From DASTQL01 sp035462845 (lineage in GTDB: Bacteria > Actinomycetota > Actinomycetes > Jiangellales > Jiangellaceae): a DNA stretch of 26,004 nt. The notes below the pieces were generated by a model. The model had not been told where the DNA came from and did no database searches. It saw only the letters and a list, made by a program, of their open reading frames with translations. The position numbers and the translations under genes are program-made. Of the stretch, positions 7,883 through 15,734 are shown piece by piece. Within the stretch, counting starts at the first letter, position 1. Each line of letters opens with the position of its first letter. Location: the NCBI GenBank assembly GCA_035462845.1, contig DATHTV010000246.1, forward strand, positions 1 to 26,004. The letters run 5' to 3'.

Positions 7883-7932
7883 CCGCCTTCGGCGTGTTGG
7901 TGGGTGGCGCCGAGGGCGGGTCCGGGCAGTGA
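7883..7932 (+). repeat. Hairpin repeat element, copy A, behind the suf operon
   Basis: The arms 7884-7894 (CGCCTTCGGCG) and 7908-7918 (CGCCGAGGGCG) form an 11-bp stem with one U-G wobble, extended to 12 bp by C7883-G7919, around a 13-nt loop. A conserved tail ending CGGGCAGTGA follows. The same two arms, loop length and tail recur on the minus strand at 22786-22737. Here the stem starts about 65 bases after the sufT stop and could end suf transcription, but no T-run follows. I read it as an intergenic palindromic repeat that may serve as a terminator. Confidence 0.55.
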
Positions 7933-7942
7933 AGCTCAGGCT

Positions 7943-7966
7943 GAGGGCGGGTTCGTGCAGTGAAGC
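7943..7966 (+). repeat. Half copy of the hairpin element's 3' part
   Basis: A 24-bp direct repeat of 7912-7935 with two mismatches, 31 bp downstream. It holds the right arm and tail of the hairpin element without the left arm, so it cannot fold the same way. It looks like a partial duplication of the element. Confidence 0.6.
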
Positions 7967-8036
7967 CGTCGGTGGGGGCGCCCCACTCACCCGGAGACTC
8001 GCCCATCGTCGATGACTGCAGGTCGATGCCGGCACC

Positions 8037-8070
8037 GGGGCTCGCACCGGGGCCGCCCGGTACGAGCCTC
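8037..8070 (-). terminator. Hairpin terminator candidate for the symporter operon
   Basis: GGCTCG (8039-8044) pairs with CGAGCC (8063-8068). The stem continues inward through 8045-8051/8056-8062, with one mismatch that becomes a G-U wobble on the minus strand. The result is a 13-bp stem with a four-base loop. It begins 27 bases after the stop codon of the symporter gene read on the minus strand. No T-run follows, which is common for GC-rich actinobacterial terminators. Confidence 0.45.
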
Positions 8071-8096
8071 TCGGCACCCTCGGCCGGGGGTCGGCC

Positions 8097-9575
8097 CTAC
8101 TTCTCGACCTGCGCGAACTCGCCGCTGTCCACCTTGGCCCGGTATCCGGTCAGCTCCTTCTTGAGCGTCCGCGCCAGGATGTAGAGCCCGATCACGTTCG
8201 GGATCGCCATCAGGAAGATCATCGAGTCGGAGAGGCCGATCACCGGCTCGAGGGCCAGCGCGGCGCCGATGACCGTGAAGACGACGAACACGAACTTGAA
8301 GACCAGCTCGGCCTTCGCGCTGTCGTTGAAGATGTACCCGGTGGCCTTCATCCCGTAGTAGCTCCACGAGATCATCGTCGAGAAGGCGAAGAGCACGACG
8401 GCCACGGCCAGCACGTTCGGGAACCACGGGATCACGGACTCGAACGCGTTCGACGTGAGAGCCACGCCCCCGAGCTCGGCAGCCTCCGGGTCCAGGTAGG
8501 CGCCGGTGATCACGATGATCAGTGCCGTCATCGTGCAGATGACGATGGTGTCGATGAACGGCTCGAGCAGGGCGACGTACCCCTCCGTGGACGGGTGCTT
8601 GGTCCGGACGGCGGAGTGCGCGATGGAGGCCGAGCCGATCCCCGCCTCGTTGGAGAATGCGGCCCGCTGGAAGCCGACGATCAGGACGCCGACGAAGCCC
8701 CCGGCGACGCCCTGCGGGTTGAAGGCCCCGCTGATGATGTCGCCGATGGCCCCCGGGACGGCCTCCAGGTTGAACGCGATGACGACGACACCGGCGGTCA
8801 GGTAGAGCACCGCCATGAAGGGCACGAGCTTCTCGGTCACCCGGGCGATCGACTTGATCCCGCCGATGATGACCAGCCCGACCGCGATGGCGAAGGCCAG
8901 GCCGACCAGCCAGTTGAGACCGGCAAGCGGGCTGTCCTCGCCACCGGTGACCGCCTGGATCTGTGCCGTCGCCTGGTTGGCCTGGAACATGTTGCCGCCG
9001 CCCAGCGCCCCACCGATGCAGAAGATCGCGAACAGGATCGCCAGGGTCTTGCCGAACCCGCGGCTCCCGGTCACCGCGCCGACGCCGCGCTCCAGGTAGT
9101 ACATGGGCCCGCCGGACACCGTGCCGTCAGCGTGCTCGTTGCGGTACTTCACACCGAGCGTGCACTCCGCGAGCTTGGTGGACATCCCGAGGAAGCCGGC
9201 CACGATCATCCAGAACGTGGCGCCCGGCCCGCCGAGCGAGATGGCGACCGCCACGCCGGCGATGTTCCCGAGCCCGACCGTGCCGGAGACCGCCGTGGCG
9301 AGGGCCTGGAAGTGCGAGACCTCTCCCGCGTCGTTCGGGTCGGAGTACTTGCCGCGGACCAGGTCGATCGAGTGCCTGAAGCCGCGGACGTTGAGGAAGC
9401 CGAGGTAGACGGTGAAGAACGCCCCCGCGACGACCAGCCAGACCACGATGAGCGGCAGCTCGGCCCCGCCGATGCTCACGGAGTAGAAGACGGTGGAGAC
9501 CACCCGGTCGGCGATCGGACCGACCACCTCGCCGACGCGTTCGTCGACCGACTGGGCGCGGATCTCGTCCTGCAT
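8097..9575 (-). CDS. AGCS-family sodium:alanine/amino-acid symporter
   Basis: Integral membrane transporter (492 aa) of the alanine-or-glycine:cation symporter family, importing small neutral amino acids with sodium. Family motifs are VSGTVGLGNIAGVAVAISLG, a GGPGATFWMIVAGF segment, SGGPMYYLERG and the highly conserved RAAFSNEAGIGSASIAHS. About eleven hydrophobic segments can be picked out. The exact substrate cannot be told from sequence. ATG 9575 is chosen because AGGAG lies five bases upstream on the minus strand and the family begins shortly before the first membrane segment. The longer open frame upstream is the opposite-frame shadow of the stress-protein gene. It lies 17 bp downstream of that gene in the same orientation, probably co-transcribed. 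Confidence 0.93.
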   Translation of the reverse strand: MQDEIRAQSVDERVGEVVGPIADRVVSTVFYSVSIGGAELPLIVVWLVVAGAFFTVYLGFLNVRGFRHSIDLVRGKYSDPNDAGEVSHFQALATAVSGTVGLGNIAGVAVAISLGGPGATFWMIVAGFLGMSTKLAECTLGVKYRNEHADGTVSGGPMYYLERGVGAVTGSRGFGKTLAILFAIFCIGGALGGGNMFQANQATAQIQAVTGGEDSPLAGLNWLVGLAFAIAVGLVIIGGIKSIARVTEKLVPFMAVLYLTAGVVVIAFNLEAVPGAIGDIISGAFNPQGVAGGFVGVLIVGFQRAAFSNEAGIGSASIAHSAVRTKHPSTEGYVALLEPFIDTIVICTMTALIIVITGAYLDPEAAELGGVALTSNAFESVIPWFPNVLAVAVVLFAFSTMISWSYYGMKATGYIFNDSAKAELVFKFVFVVFTVIGAALALEPVIGLSDSMIFLMAIPNVIGLYILARTLKKELTGYRAKVDSGEFAQVEK

Positions 9576-9592
9576 CGCTGCTCCTGCGGGGG

Positions 9593-10024
9593 TCACGGGA
9601 CGACCGTCACGGGGACGTCGGCGATCTGGATCAGCTGGGACGGCACGCTGCCGAAGAGCATGGAGCGCAGCCGGCTCTCCCCGGTGCGGCCCACGACGAC
9701 GTGCATCGCGTCGTGCTCGCGGGCGAGGCTGCTCAACGTCTCGGCGGGGTGGCCGTGGCGGGCCTCGGAGGTGCACTCCACCCCGTCCCCCACCAGGGCG
9801 CACGCGGGTCCCAGGACCTGCTCGCGGGCGGCGGCCAGCTCCGCCTCCCGGCGCACGTGCCGGGTCTCGTTCTCCTCCGGAGTCGTGAACGAGTACGGCG
9901 ACCAGGGGATGACGTGCGCGATGAGCAGGGCCGCCCCCACCTCCCTGGCGCGGTCACGGGCGAACTCGACCGCCCGTCGGCTGCCGTCGCTCTGGTCGAC
10001 GCCGACGAGGATGACAGCGGGCAT
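9593..10024 (-). CDS. Universal stress protein (UspA family, ATP-binding type)
   Basis: A 142-aa single-domain UspA-fold protein. The N-terminus AVILVGVDQSDGSRRAVEFA is typical. The nucleotide motif G-x2-G-x9-G-S is complete (G111, G114, G124-S125), so this is the ATP-binding class. The ATG at 10024 has a good ribosome binding site (GGGAGGGAG) and matches the family start; the upstream ATG at 10078 would add 18 residues and has no such site. Co-orientation and a 17-bp gap link it to the amino-acid symporter, so the pair may respond together to nutrient or energy stress, but this is inferred. Confidence 0.9.
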   Translation of the reverse strand: MPAVILVGVDQSDGSRRAVEFARDRAREVGAALLIAHVIPWSPYSFTTPEENETRHVRREAELAAAREQVLGPACALVGDGVECTSEARHGHPAETLSSLAREHDAMHVVVGRTGESRLRSMLFGSVPSQLIQIADVPVTVVP

Positions 10025-10164
10025 CCCGGCACTCCCTCCCGTCCCTGCCCGCCTGCTCGACGGGGTGGACGTCGTCATGGCATGAACACGGTCGGTGAGG
10101 CTGCGGGGACCCTAACGGCTTCTCGGCGGTCGGACCAGTACCCGGCCCCGGTCGGGTCCACTCG

Positions 10165-10170
10165 TAGACT
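10165..10170 (+). promoter_or_regulatory. -10 box candidate for def
   Basis: TAGACT fits TANNNT and lies 56 bases before the def start, in the gap between divergent genes. No convincing -35 hexamer is seen. The 202-bp gap (10025-10226) otherwise shows only a weak minus-strand TAGGGT (10114-10109) that might serve the stress-protein gene. Confidence 0.3.
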
Positions 10171-10226
10171 GGGGACCCGCGCAGCAGCCCCGCGCGTGAC
10201 GCCCCGACCTGTTGGAGGACCGCCCC

Positions 10227-10772
10227 GTGGCGATCCAGCCCATCCGCCTGTTCGGCGACCCCGTCCTGCGTACGCCGGCGGACCCGGTCGTGGACTTCGA
10301 CAAGGAGCTGCGCCGGCTGGTCCAGGACCTCACCGACACGATGGTGGACGCCCCCGGCGCCGGGCTCGCGGCACCCCAGCTGGGGGTCTCCCTGCGGGTG
10401 TTCACGTACCACGTCGACGGTGTGCTGGGGCACCTGGTCAACCCGGACCTGACCCTGTCCGCGGAGGAGCAGGTCGGCCCCGAGGGCTGCCTGTCTCTGC
10501 CCGGCCTCGAGTACGACTGCCGACGTGCCATGCGGGTCGTGGCCCGCGGCTTCGACCAGTGGGGCGAGCCGGTCACCGTCGAGGGGAGCGACCTGCTCGC
10601 GCGTGCGGTCCAGCACGAGACCGACCACCTGGACGGGGTCCTGTTCATCGACCGGCTCGACCGCGAGTCGCGCAAGGCGGCCCTCAAGGCGATCCGGGAG
10701 GCGGAGTGGGCCGGGGCGCCGGCACCGACCGTCAAGGTGTCCCCGCACGCCACCTTCGGCCGGGCCCTGTAG
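10227..10772 (+). CDS. def: Peptide deformylase
   Basis: Metalloenzyme (181 aa) that removes the formyl group from the N-terminal methionine of new proteins. All three family motifs are present: GAGLAAPQ (44-51), EGCLS (metal ligand C88) and HETDH (metal ligands H130 and H134, catalytic E131). GTG 10227 follows GGAGG (10214-10218) by a proper spacing; a TTG at 10212 overlaps that site and is rejected. It sits five bases upstream of fmt, which adds the formyl group that this enzyme removes. Some actinobacteria carry a second def, which cannot be judged here. Confidence 0.96.
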   Translation: MAIQPIRLFGDPVLRTPADPVVDFDKELRRLVQDLTDTMVDAPGAGLAAPQLGVSLRVFTYHVDGVLGHLVNPDLTLSAEEQVGPEGCLSLPGLEYDCRRAMRVVARGFDQWGEPVTVEGSDLLARAVQHETDHLDGVLFIDRLDRESRKAALKAIREAEWAGAPAPTVKVSPHATFGRAL

Positions 10773-10777
10773 CGGGC

Positions 10778-11722
10778 ATGCGCGTCCTCTTCGCCGGGAC
10801 CCCCGAGGTGGCGGTCCCCTCCCTCCGGGCGCTCCTGGACTCGCGACACGAGGTGGTCGCCGTCCTCAGCCGGCCCGACGCACCGGCCGGCCGAGGGCGT
10901 CGGCTCACGCCGTCGCCCGTCGCCGAGCTGGCCCTCGCCGCAGGCGTGGAGGTGCTGCGACCCCAGCGGCCCCGCGACCCGGCCTTCCTCGCCAGGCTGG
11001 CCGAGATCGCTCCCGACTGCTGCCCCGTCGTCGCCTACGGCGGCCTCGTGCCGCCGGAGGCGCTCGCCGTACCCGCCCACGGCTGGGTCAACCTGCACTT
11101 CTCGCTGCTGCCGGCATGGCGAGGTGCCGCCCCGGTGCAGCACGCCGTGCTGGCCGGCGACGAGGTCACGGGCGCCTGCACCTTCCGGCTCGAGGAGGGT
11201 CTGGACACCGGGCCCGTGTACGGGGTGCTCACCGAGGCGGTGCGCCCCCACGACACCAGCGGGGACCTGCTCGGCCGCCTCGCCTTCTCCGGGGCCGGGC
11301 TGCTCGTGGCGACGCTCGACGGCATCGAGGACGGCACCCTGCAGCCCCGCCCGCAGCCCGCCGAGGGCGTCTCGCACGCACCCAAGCTGACCGTCGAGGA
11401 CGCCCGGGTCGACTGGACCGCGCCGGCGCTGCGGGTCGACCGGCTGGTGCGCGCGTGCACGCCGGCACCCGGGGCCTGGACCCGCTTCCGGGGCGAGCGG
11501 CTCAAGCTCGGGCCGCTGACCACGGAGCCCGGTCCCGGTGGCGCCGCTGCCGACACGCCGCTGGCGCCGGGGGAGCTCGCGGCCGGCCGGGCCGGGGTCC
11601 GGGTCGGTACCGGCACCACCGCGGTCCTGCTCGGCCAGGTCCAGCCGCAGGGCAAGCGGGCCATGCCCGCGGCGGACTGGGCGCGCGGCGTGCGCCCGGA
11701 GCCCGGCGAGCGGCTGGACTGA
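10778..11722 (+). CDS. fmt: Methionyl-tRNA formyltransferase
   Basis: Transfers a formyl group from 10-formyltetrahydrofolate to initiator Met-tRNA (314 aa). The N-terminus MRVLFAGTPEVAVPSL is diagnostic. The catalytic residues are N105 and H107 (VNLHFSLLPAWRGAAPVQ) and D143 (GLDTGPVYG). The C-terminal tRNA-binding domain begins around residue 200 (APKLTVEDARVDW). The ATG lies five bases after the def stop and rsmB follows after two bases, so def-fmt-rsmB form one transcript. Confidence 0.96.
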   Translation: MRVLFAGTPEVAVPSLRALLDSRHEVVAVLSRPDAPAGRGRRLTPSPVAELALAAGVEVLRPQRPRDPAFLARLAEIAPDCCPVVAYGGLVPPEALAVPAHGWVNLHFSLLPAWRGAAPVQHAVLAGDEVTGACTFRLEEGLDTGPVYGVLTEAVRPHDTSGDLLGRLAFSGAGLLVATLDGIEDGTLQPRPQPAEGVSHAPKLTVEDARVDWTAPALRVDRLVRACTPAPGAWTRFRGERLKLGPLTTEPGPGGAAADTPLAPGELAAGRAGVRVGTGTTAVLLGQVQPQGKRAMPAADWARGVRPEPGERLD

Positions 11723-11724
11723 CG

Positions 11725-13128
11725 GTGGCCCGGCCGCGCACCTGGGACCCGAAGGGCTCGCGCCGGCCGCAGCGCCGCCCCCGGGACGCGGCCAGGGCCA
11801 CCGCCCTCGAGGCGCTCCGGGCGGTGACGGGGCAGGACGCCTACGCCAACCTCGTGCTGCCCGGGCTGCTGCGCGAGCGGGGAGTGACCGGCCGTGACGC
11901 CGCTCTCGCCACGGAGCTCGTCTACGGCACCCTGCGTGGCCTCGGGACGTACGACGCGGTGCTGGAGCGCTGCGCGGACCGGCCGCTGGAGGCGCTGGAC
12001 CCGGCGGTGCTCGACGTGCTCCGGCTCGGGACGCACCAGCTGCTCGGCACCCGGGTCCCGGCCCACGCGGCGGTCGCCAGCTCCGTCGACCTCGTGCGCG
12101 AGCAGGTGGGCCCCCGGCCCACAGGCCTGGTCAACGCGGTGCTGCGGCGGGTCGCCTCGCGCGACCTGGACGCGTGGGTGCGCGAGATCGCGCCGCCGTC
12201 CGGGAGTGACCCCGTCGGACGCCTCGCGGTCCGGGAGGCCCACCCGCGCTGGGTCGCCGACGCGCTGCTGGCGGCGGTCGGCGGCGACGTCAGCGAGCTC
12301 GAGGCGCTGCTGCGGGCGGACAACGCGCGTCCCGAGGTGACGCTGGTGGCCCGTCCCGGGCGGGCCGGCCTCGACGAGCTGCTCGGCAGCGGGGCGACGC
12401 CCGGGCGCTGGTCGCCGGTGGCGGCGCGGTGGCCGGCGGGCGACCCGCTGGACGTGCCCGCGGTGGCCGAGGGGCGCGCCGGGGTGCAGGACGAGGGCTC
12501 GCAGCTGGTGACGCTCGCGCTGGCCGGTGCTCCCTTGACCGGACGGGACGATCGGTGGCTCGACCTGTGCGCCGGCCCGGGCGGCAAGGCGGCGCTGCTG
12601 TCCGCGCTGGCCGGCGAGCGTGGAGCGTCGGTCCTCGCCGTCGAGCGGCAGCCGCACCGGGCCCGCCTCGTCGCCCGCGCGCTCCAGGGACTCCCGCGCG
12701 GGACCGTCGTGGTGGCCGACGGTCGAGCCCCCGCCTGGCCGGACGGCTCCTTCGACCGGGTGCTCGTCGACGTCCCCTGCAGCGGGCTCGGTGCGCTGCG
12801 CCGGCGACCGGAGTCCCGCTGGCGGCGGACCCCGGCCGACGTCGCCGCGCTGCACCCCCTGCAGATCGCGCTGCTCGGCTCCGCCCTGGCTGCGGCCCGG
12901 CCGGGAGGGGTGGTCGCCTACGTCACCTGCTCGCCGCACTTGGACGAGACCCGCACGGTCGTGGACGAGGTGCTGCGCGGCCGCCACGGCGTGGAGCGAC
13001 TCGACGCCCGGCCACTGCTGCCGGGAGTCCCCGACCTCGGCGACGGGCCGGACGTGCAGCTGTGGCCGCACCGGCACGGTACGGACGCCATGTACCTGTC
13101 CCTGCTCCGTACGGGCGGTCGACGCTAG
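11725..13128 (+). CDS. rsmB: RsmB, 16S rRNA m5C967 methyltransferase
   Basis: SAM-dependent RNA methyltransferase (467 aa) modifying a cytosine in 16S rRNA. Residues 20-150 form the NusB-like RNA-binding domain. The catalytic domain has the SAM motif LDLCAGPGGK (279-288), VDVPCSGLGALRRRPE with C352, and YVTCSPHLDETRTVVDEV with C402, the two cysteines used by m5C enzymes. The residues before 20 are a basic leader. GTG 11725 lies two bases after the fmt stop, implying coupled translation. Confidence 0.94.
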   Translation: MARPRTWDPKGSRRPQRRPRDAARATALEALRAVTGQDAYANLVLPGLLRERGVTGRDAALATELVYGTLRGLGTYDAVLERCADRPLEALDPAVLDVLRLGTHQLLGTRVPAHAAVASSVDLVREQVGPRPTGLVNAVLRRVASRDLDAWVREIAPPSGSDPVGRLAVREAHPRWVADALLAAVGGDVSELEALLRADNARPEVTLVARPGRAGLDELLGSGATPGRWSPVAARWPAGDPLDVPAVAEGRAGVQDEGSQLVTLALAGAPLTGRDDRWLDLCAGPGGKAALLSALAGERGASVLAVERQPHRARLVARALQGLPRGTVVVADGRAPAWPDGSFDRVLVDVPCSGLGALRRRPESRWRRTPADVAALHPLQIALLGSALAAARPGGVVAYVTCSPHLDETRTVVDEVLRGRHGVERLDARPLLPGVPDLGDGPDVQLWPHRHGTDAMYLSLLRTGGRR

Positions 13129-13131
13129 GGT
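13126..13131 (+). promoter_or_regulatory. -10 box candidate giving a leaderless rpe transcript
   Basis: TAGGGT fits TANNNT and ends eight bases before the GTG of rpe. No usable ribosome binding site precedes that GTG, so a transcript starting at or next to it would explain translation. No clear -35 box is seen, and read-through from rsmB is also possible. Confidence 0.3.
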
Positions 13132-13139
13132 CCGCAGGC

Positions 13140-13805
13140 GTGGGCATCCAGATCTCGCCGAGCATCCTGTCCGCGGACTTCGCCAACCTGGAACGCGAGC
13201 TGGCCCGCATCGCCGGCGCCGACTGGGTGCACGTCGACGTCATGGACAACCACTTCGTGCCCAACCTGACGCTCGGGCTGCCGGTCGTGGAGGCCCTCCT
13301 GGCGCGGACCGGGCTGCCGGTGGACTGCCACCTCATGATCGAGGACCCGGACCGGTGGGCGCCGGCGTACGCGGAGGCCGGGGCGCGCTCGGTCACGTTC
13401 CACGTCGAGGCCGCCGCCGCACCCGTGCGGCTCGCCCGCGAGCTCCGCGCAGCCGGGGCGCGGGCCGGGCTGGGGCTCAAGCCGGCCACGCCGGTGGAGC
13501 CGTACGAGGACCTGCTGCCGGAGCTGGACATGATCCTGGTCATGACCGTCGAGCCGGGCTTCGGCGGACAGTCGTTCCTCGACGTCTGCCTCCCGAAGGT
13601 CCGGCGGGCCCGCGAGATGGTGCGGCGCAGCGGCCTGGACGTCTGGGTCCAGGTGGACGGCGGGGTGTCGGCCGAGACGATCGAGCGGGCCGCGGAGGCC
13701 GGCGCCGACGTCTTCGTCGCCGGCTCGGCCGTCTACTCCGCCGAGGACGCCGCTGCCGAGGTCGAGCACCTGCGGTCGCTGGCCGCCGGTGCCGCGGCGG
13801 GCTGA
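13140..13805 (+). CDS. rpe: Ribulose-phosphate 3-epimerase
   Basis: Interconverts ribulose 5-phosphate and xylulose 5-phosphate in the pentose phosphate pathway (221 aa, TIM barrel). Motifs are ISPSILSADFANLERE, VHVDVMDNHFVPNLTLG (metal ligands H31, D33), H64 in DCHLMIEDPD, MTVEPGFGGQSF, VDGGVSAETI with the second catalytic Asp, and GSAVY for phosphate binding. The GTG at 13140 gives the canonical start MGIQISPSIL. Ribulose 5-phosphate is also a substrate of the RibB domain in the riboflavin operon that follows. Confidence 0.95.
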   Translation: MGIQISPSILSADFANLERELARIAGADWVHVDVMDNHFVPNLTLGLPVVEALLARTGLPVDCHLMIEDPDRWAPAYAEAGARSVTFHVEAAAAPVRLARELRAAGARAGLGLKPATPVEPYEDLLPELDMILVMTVEPGFGGQSFLDVCLPKVRRAREMVRRSGLDVWVQVDGGVSAETIERAAEAGADVFVAGSAVYSAEDAAAEVEHLRSLAAGAAAG

Positions 13806-13852
13806 CGCCGCCCGTCACCGCCCGCGGGGCGCTCGGGGGGACCGGCGCGTGC

Positions 13853-13858
13853 CAGACT
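13853..13858 (+). promoter_or_regulatory. -10 box candidate for the riboflavin operon
   Basis: CAGACT resembles TANNNT with one mismatch and lies 22 bases before the first riboswitch stem, a plausible position for a transcript starting near 13865. No good -35 hexamer is visible. Confidence 0.25.
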
Positions 13859-13880
13859 GGTGCGCGAACGACAGCAGCAC

Positions 13881-14007
13881 GCGTGCTCCGGGGTCGGTGC
13901 AATTCCGAACCGGCGGTGACAGTCCGCGACCCGACCGCAGCCGGCGGTCGGCTGACCCGGTGGAACTCCGGGACCGACGGTGAGAGTCCGGATGGGAGGA
14001 CGCACGC
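13881..14007 (+). ncRNA. FMN riboswitch (RFN element)
   Basis: The closing stem P1 is GCGTGC (13881-13886) with GCACGC (14002-14007). Between them lie the conserved RFN blocks in order: GGGTCGGTGCAATTCCG, AACCGGCGGTGACAGTCCGC, a variable arm (about 13930-13955), CCGGTGGAACTCCGGGACC and GACGGTGAGAGTCCGGATGG. FMN binding should lower expression of the ribD operon starting 92 bases downstream. The spacer holds a strong GC hairpin (14024-14030 with 14036-14042, no T-run). In addition, 14015-14021 can pair with 14093-14099, covering the end of the ribosome binding site and the start codon, which points to translational control. Confidence 0.93.
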
Positions 14008-14098
14008 GCGGCCGCGACGTCGCCCCGCCCAGGACGGGCGGGTGACGCCCGGCCGTCGACCCCGGGGACCGCGTCACGAGACCGGACCTGGAGACGTC

Positions 14099-15127
14099 GT
14101 GGCGAGCCCGAGCGAGGTGGCGGCGATGCGCCGCGCGCTGGAGCTCGCCCGGACGCCGGGGGTGCCGCCGACGCCGAACCCGCGCGTCGGCTGCGTGCTG
14201 CTGTCCGCCGACGGTGCCGTGGTCGGGGAGGGCTTCGGCCGTGGCGCGGGCCACCGGCACGCCGAGGTCGACGCCCTGCTCGACGCCGGCGAGCGGGCCC
14301 GTGGCGCGACCGCCGTCGTGACGCTCGAGCCCTGCAACCACACCGGCCGGACCGGGCCGTGCAGCGGCGCCCTCGTGGCCGCGGGGGTCGCCCGCGTGGT
14401 GTTCGCCCAGGCGGACCTCAACTCCGCGGCGAGCGGCGGCGCGCAGGCGATGCGCGAGGCCGGTGTCGACGTCGAGGGCGGGGTGCTCGCCGACGAGGCG
14501 CGCGCGGTCAACCCCGAGTTCAGCCTCAGCCTCGAGCTGCACCGCCCGTACGTGACCTGGAAGCTCGCCGCCACGCTGGACGGCCGGACCGCCGCGGCCG
14601 ACGGCACCAGCCGGTGGATCACCGGGCCGCAGGCCCGGCGCGACGTGCACCGGCTGCGGGCGCTGCACGACGTGGTCCTCGTCGGGACGGGAACGGTCCG
14701 CGCCGACGACCCGGCGCTGACCGTCCGCGACGAGGAGGATCGGCCGGTGCCGCGCCGGTTCCAGCCGTTGCGCGCGGTGATGGGCCTGGCCGACCCGCCG
14801 CCACGGGCTCGCGTGCTGGACGACACCGCGCCGACGCTGTTCCTGCGCACCCGCGACCCCGCGGAGGCGCTCCGCCGGGTCTTCGCCGCGAACCGCCAGT
14901 TCGTCTGGCTGGAGGGCGGCGCGACGCTCGCCGCGGCCTTCGTGTCGGCCGGGCTGGTCGACCGCGTCGTGGCGTACGTGGCGCCGGCCCTGCTGGGGGA
15001 GGGGGCCGCCGCCGTCGCCCCGATCGGGATCGCGACGATCACCGACGCCGTCCGCCTCGACCTCGCCGACGTCGCCCGGGTCGGCGACGACGTCCGCATC
15101 ACCGCCACCGTACGCAGGAAGGGCTGA
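14099..15127 (+). CDS. ribD: RibD, bifunctional deaminase/reductase of riboflavin synthesis
   Basis: Two-domain enzyme (342 aa) for deamination and then side-chain reduction of the pyrimidine intermediate made from GTP. The deaminase domain (about 1-140) has the zinc site HAE (H54, E56) and EPCNHTGRTGPC (C79, C88). The reductase domain (about 145-342) opens with YVTWKLAATLDGRTAAADG and includes SRWITGPQARRDVHRLRA and VGTGTVRADDP. GTG 14099 follows GGAG with six-base spacing. The open frame reaches far upstream only because stop codons are rare in this GC-rich DNA. It is first in ribD-ribE-ribBA-ribH, under the FMN riboswitch. Confidence 0.95.
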   Translation: MASPSEVAAMRRALELARTPGVPPTPNPRVGCVLLSADGAVVGEGFGRGAGHRHAEVDALLDAGERARGATAVVTLEPCNHTGRTGPCSGALVAAGVARVVFAQADLNSAASGGAQAMREAGVDVEGGVLADEARAVNPEFSLSLELHRPYVTWKLAATLDGRTAAADGTSRWITGPQARRDVHRLRALHDVVLVGTGTVRADDPALTVRDEEDRPVPRRFQPLRAVMGLADPPPRARVLDDTAPTLFLRTRDPAEALRRVFAANRQFVWLEGGATLAAAFVSAGLVDRVVAYVAPALLGEGAAAVAPIGIATITDAVRLDLADVARVGDDVRITATVRRKG

Positions 15128-15131
15128 GCCC

Positions 15132-15734
15132 ATGTTCACCGGCATCGTCGAGGAGCTCGGCGAGGTGGTCGAGGTCGTGGACCTCGGCGACTCGTCCCGG
15201 CTGACCGTGCGCGGGGAGGTCGTCACCTCCGACGCCCGGCACGGTGACTCGATCGCGGTCAACGGCGTCTGCCTCACCGTGACCGAACACCGCGCGGGGA
15301 CCTTCACCGCGGACGTGATGGCCGAGACGCTGCGGCGCTCGAGCCTGGCCCGGCTCGCTCCCGGGCGCCGGGTGAACCTGGAGCGTCCGGTGCGGCTGTC
15401 CGACCGGCTGGGCGGCCACCTCGTCCAGGGCCACGTCGACGGCGTGGCGGAGCTGCTGTCCCGGACGCCGGGTAAGCACTGGGAGGTGATCCGCCTCTCG
15501 CTGCCCCCGCAGCTGGCCAGGTACGTGGTCGAGAAGGGCTCGGTGGCCGTCGACGGCGTGTCGCTCACGGTCAGCGCGCTGGGGGAGGGCTGGTTCGAGG
15601 TCAGCCTGATCCCGACGACCCTGGCGGCCACGACACTGGGCCGGACGGAGCCCGGGGATCCGGTCAACCTCGAGGTCGACGTGGTCGCGAAGTACGTCGA
15701 GCGGCTGCTCGGCGTGGACGGAGGGCAGGCATGA
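15132..15734 (+). CDS. ribE: Riboflavin synthase alpha subunit
   Basis: Converts two molecules of 6,7-dimethyl-8-ribityllumazine into riboflavin (200 aa). The two lumazine-binding repeats are visible: MFTGIVEELGEV with GDSIAVNGVCLTVTE, and GGHLVQGHVDGVAE with KGSVAVDGVSLTVS. The start is the canonical MFTGI. It lies four bases after ribD, and its stop overlaps the ribBA ATG. The gene is called ribC or ribE depending on nomenclature. Confidence 0.96.
   Translation: MFTGIVEELGEVVEVVDLGDSSRLTVRGEVVTSDARHGDSIAVNGVCLTVTEHRAGTFTADVMAETLRRSSLARLAPGRRVNLERPVRLSDRLGGHLVQGHVDGVAELLSRTPGKHWEVIRLSLPPQLARYVVEKGSVAVDGVSLTVSALGEGWFEVSLIPTTLAATTLGRTEPGDPVNLEVDVVAKYVERLLGVDGGQA

Noticed and set aside
10025..10078. 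Longer start for the universal stress protein at 10078
   Set aside because: No ribosome binding site; the internal ATG at 10024 has a strong one and gives the family length.
8595..10085. 496-codon plus-strand frame opposite the symporter and stress-protein genes
   Set aside because: Both minus-strand genes are clear family members; this frame is their Asp/Arg/Val-rich complement.
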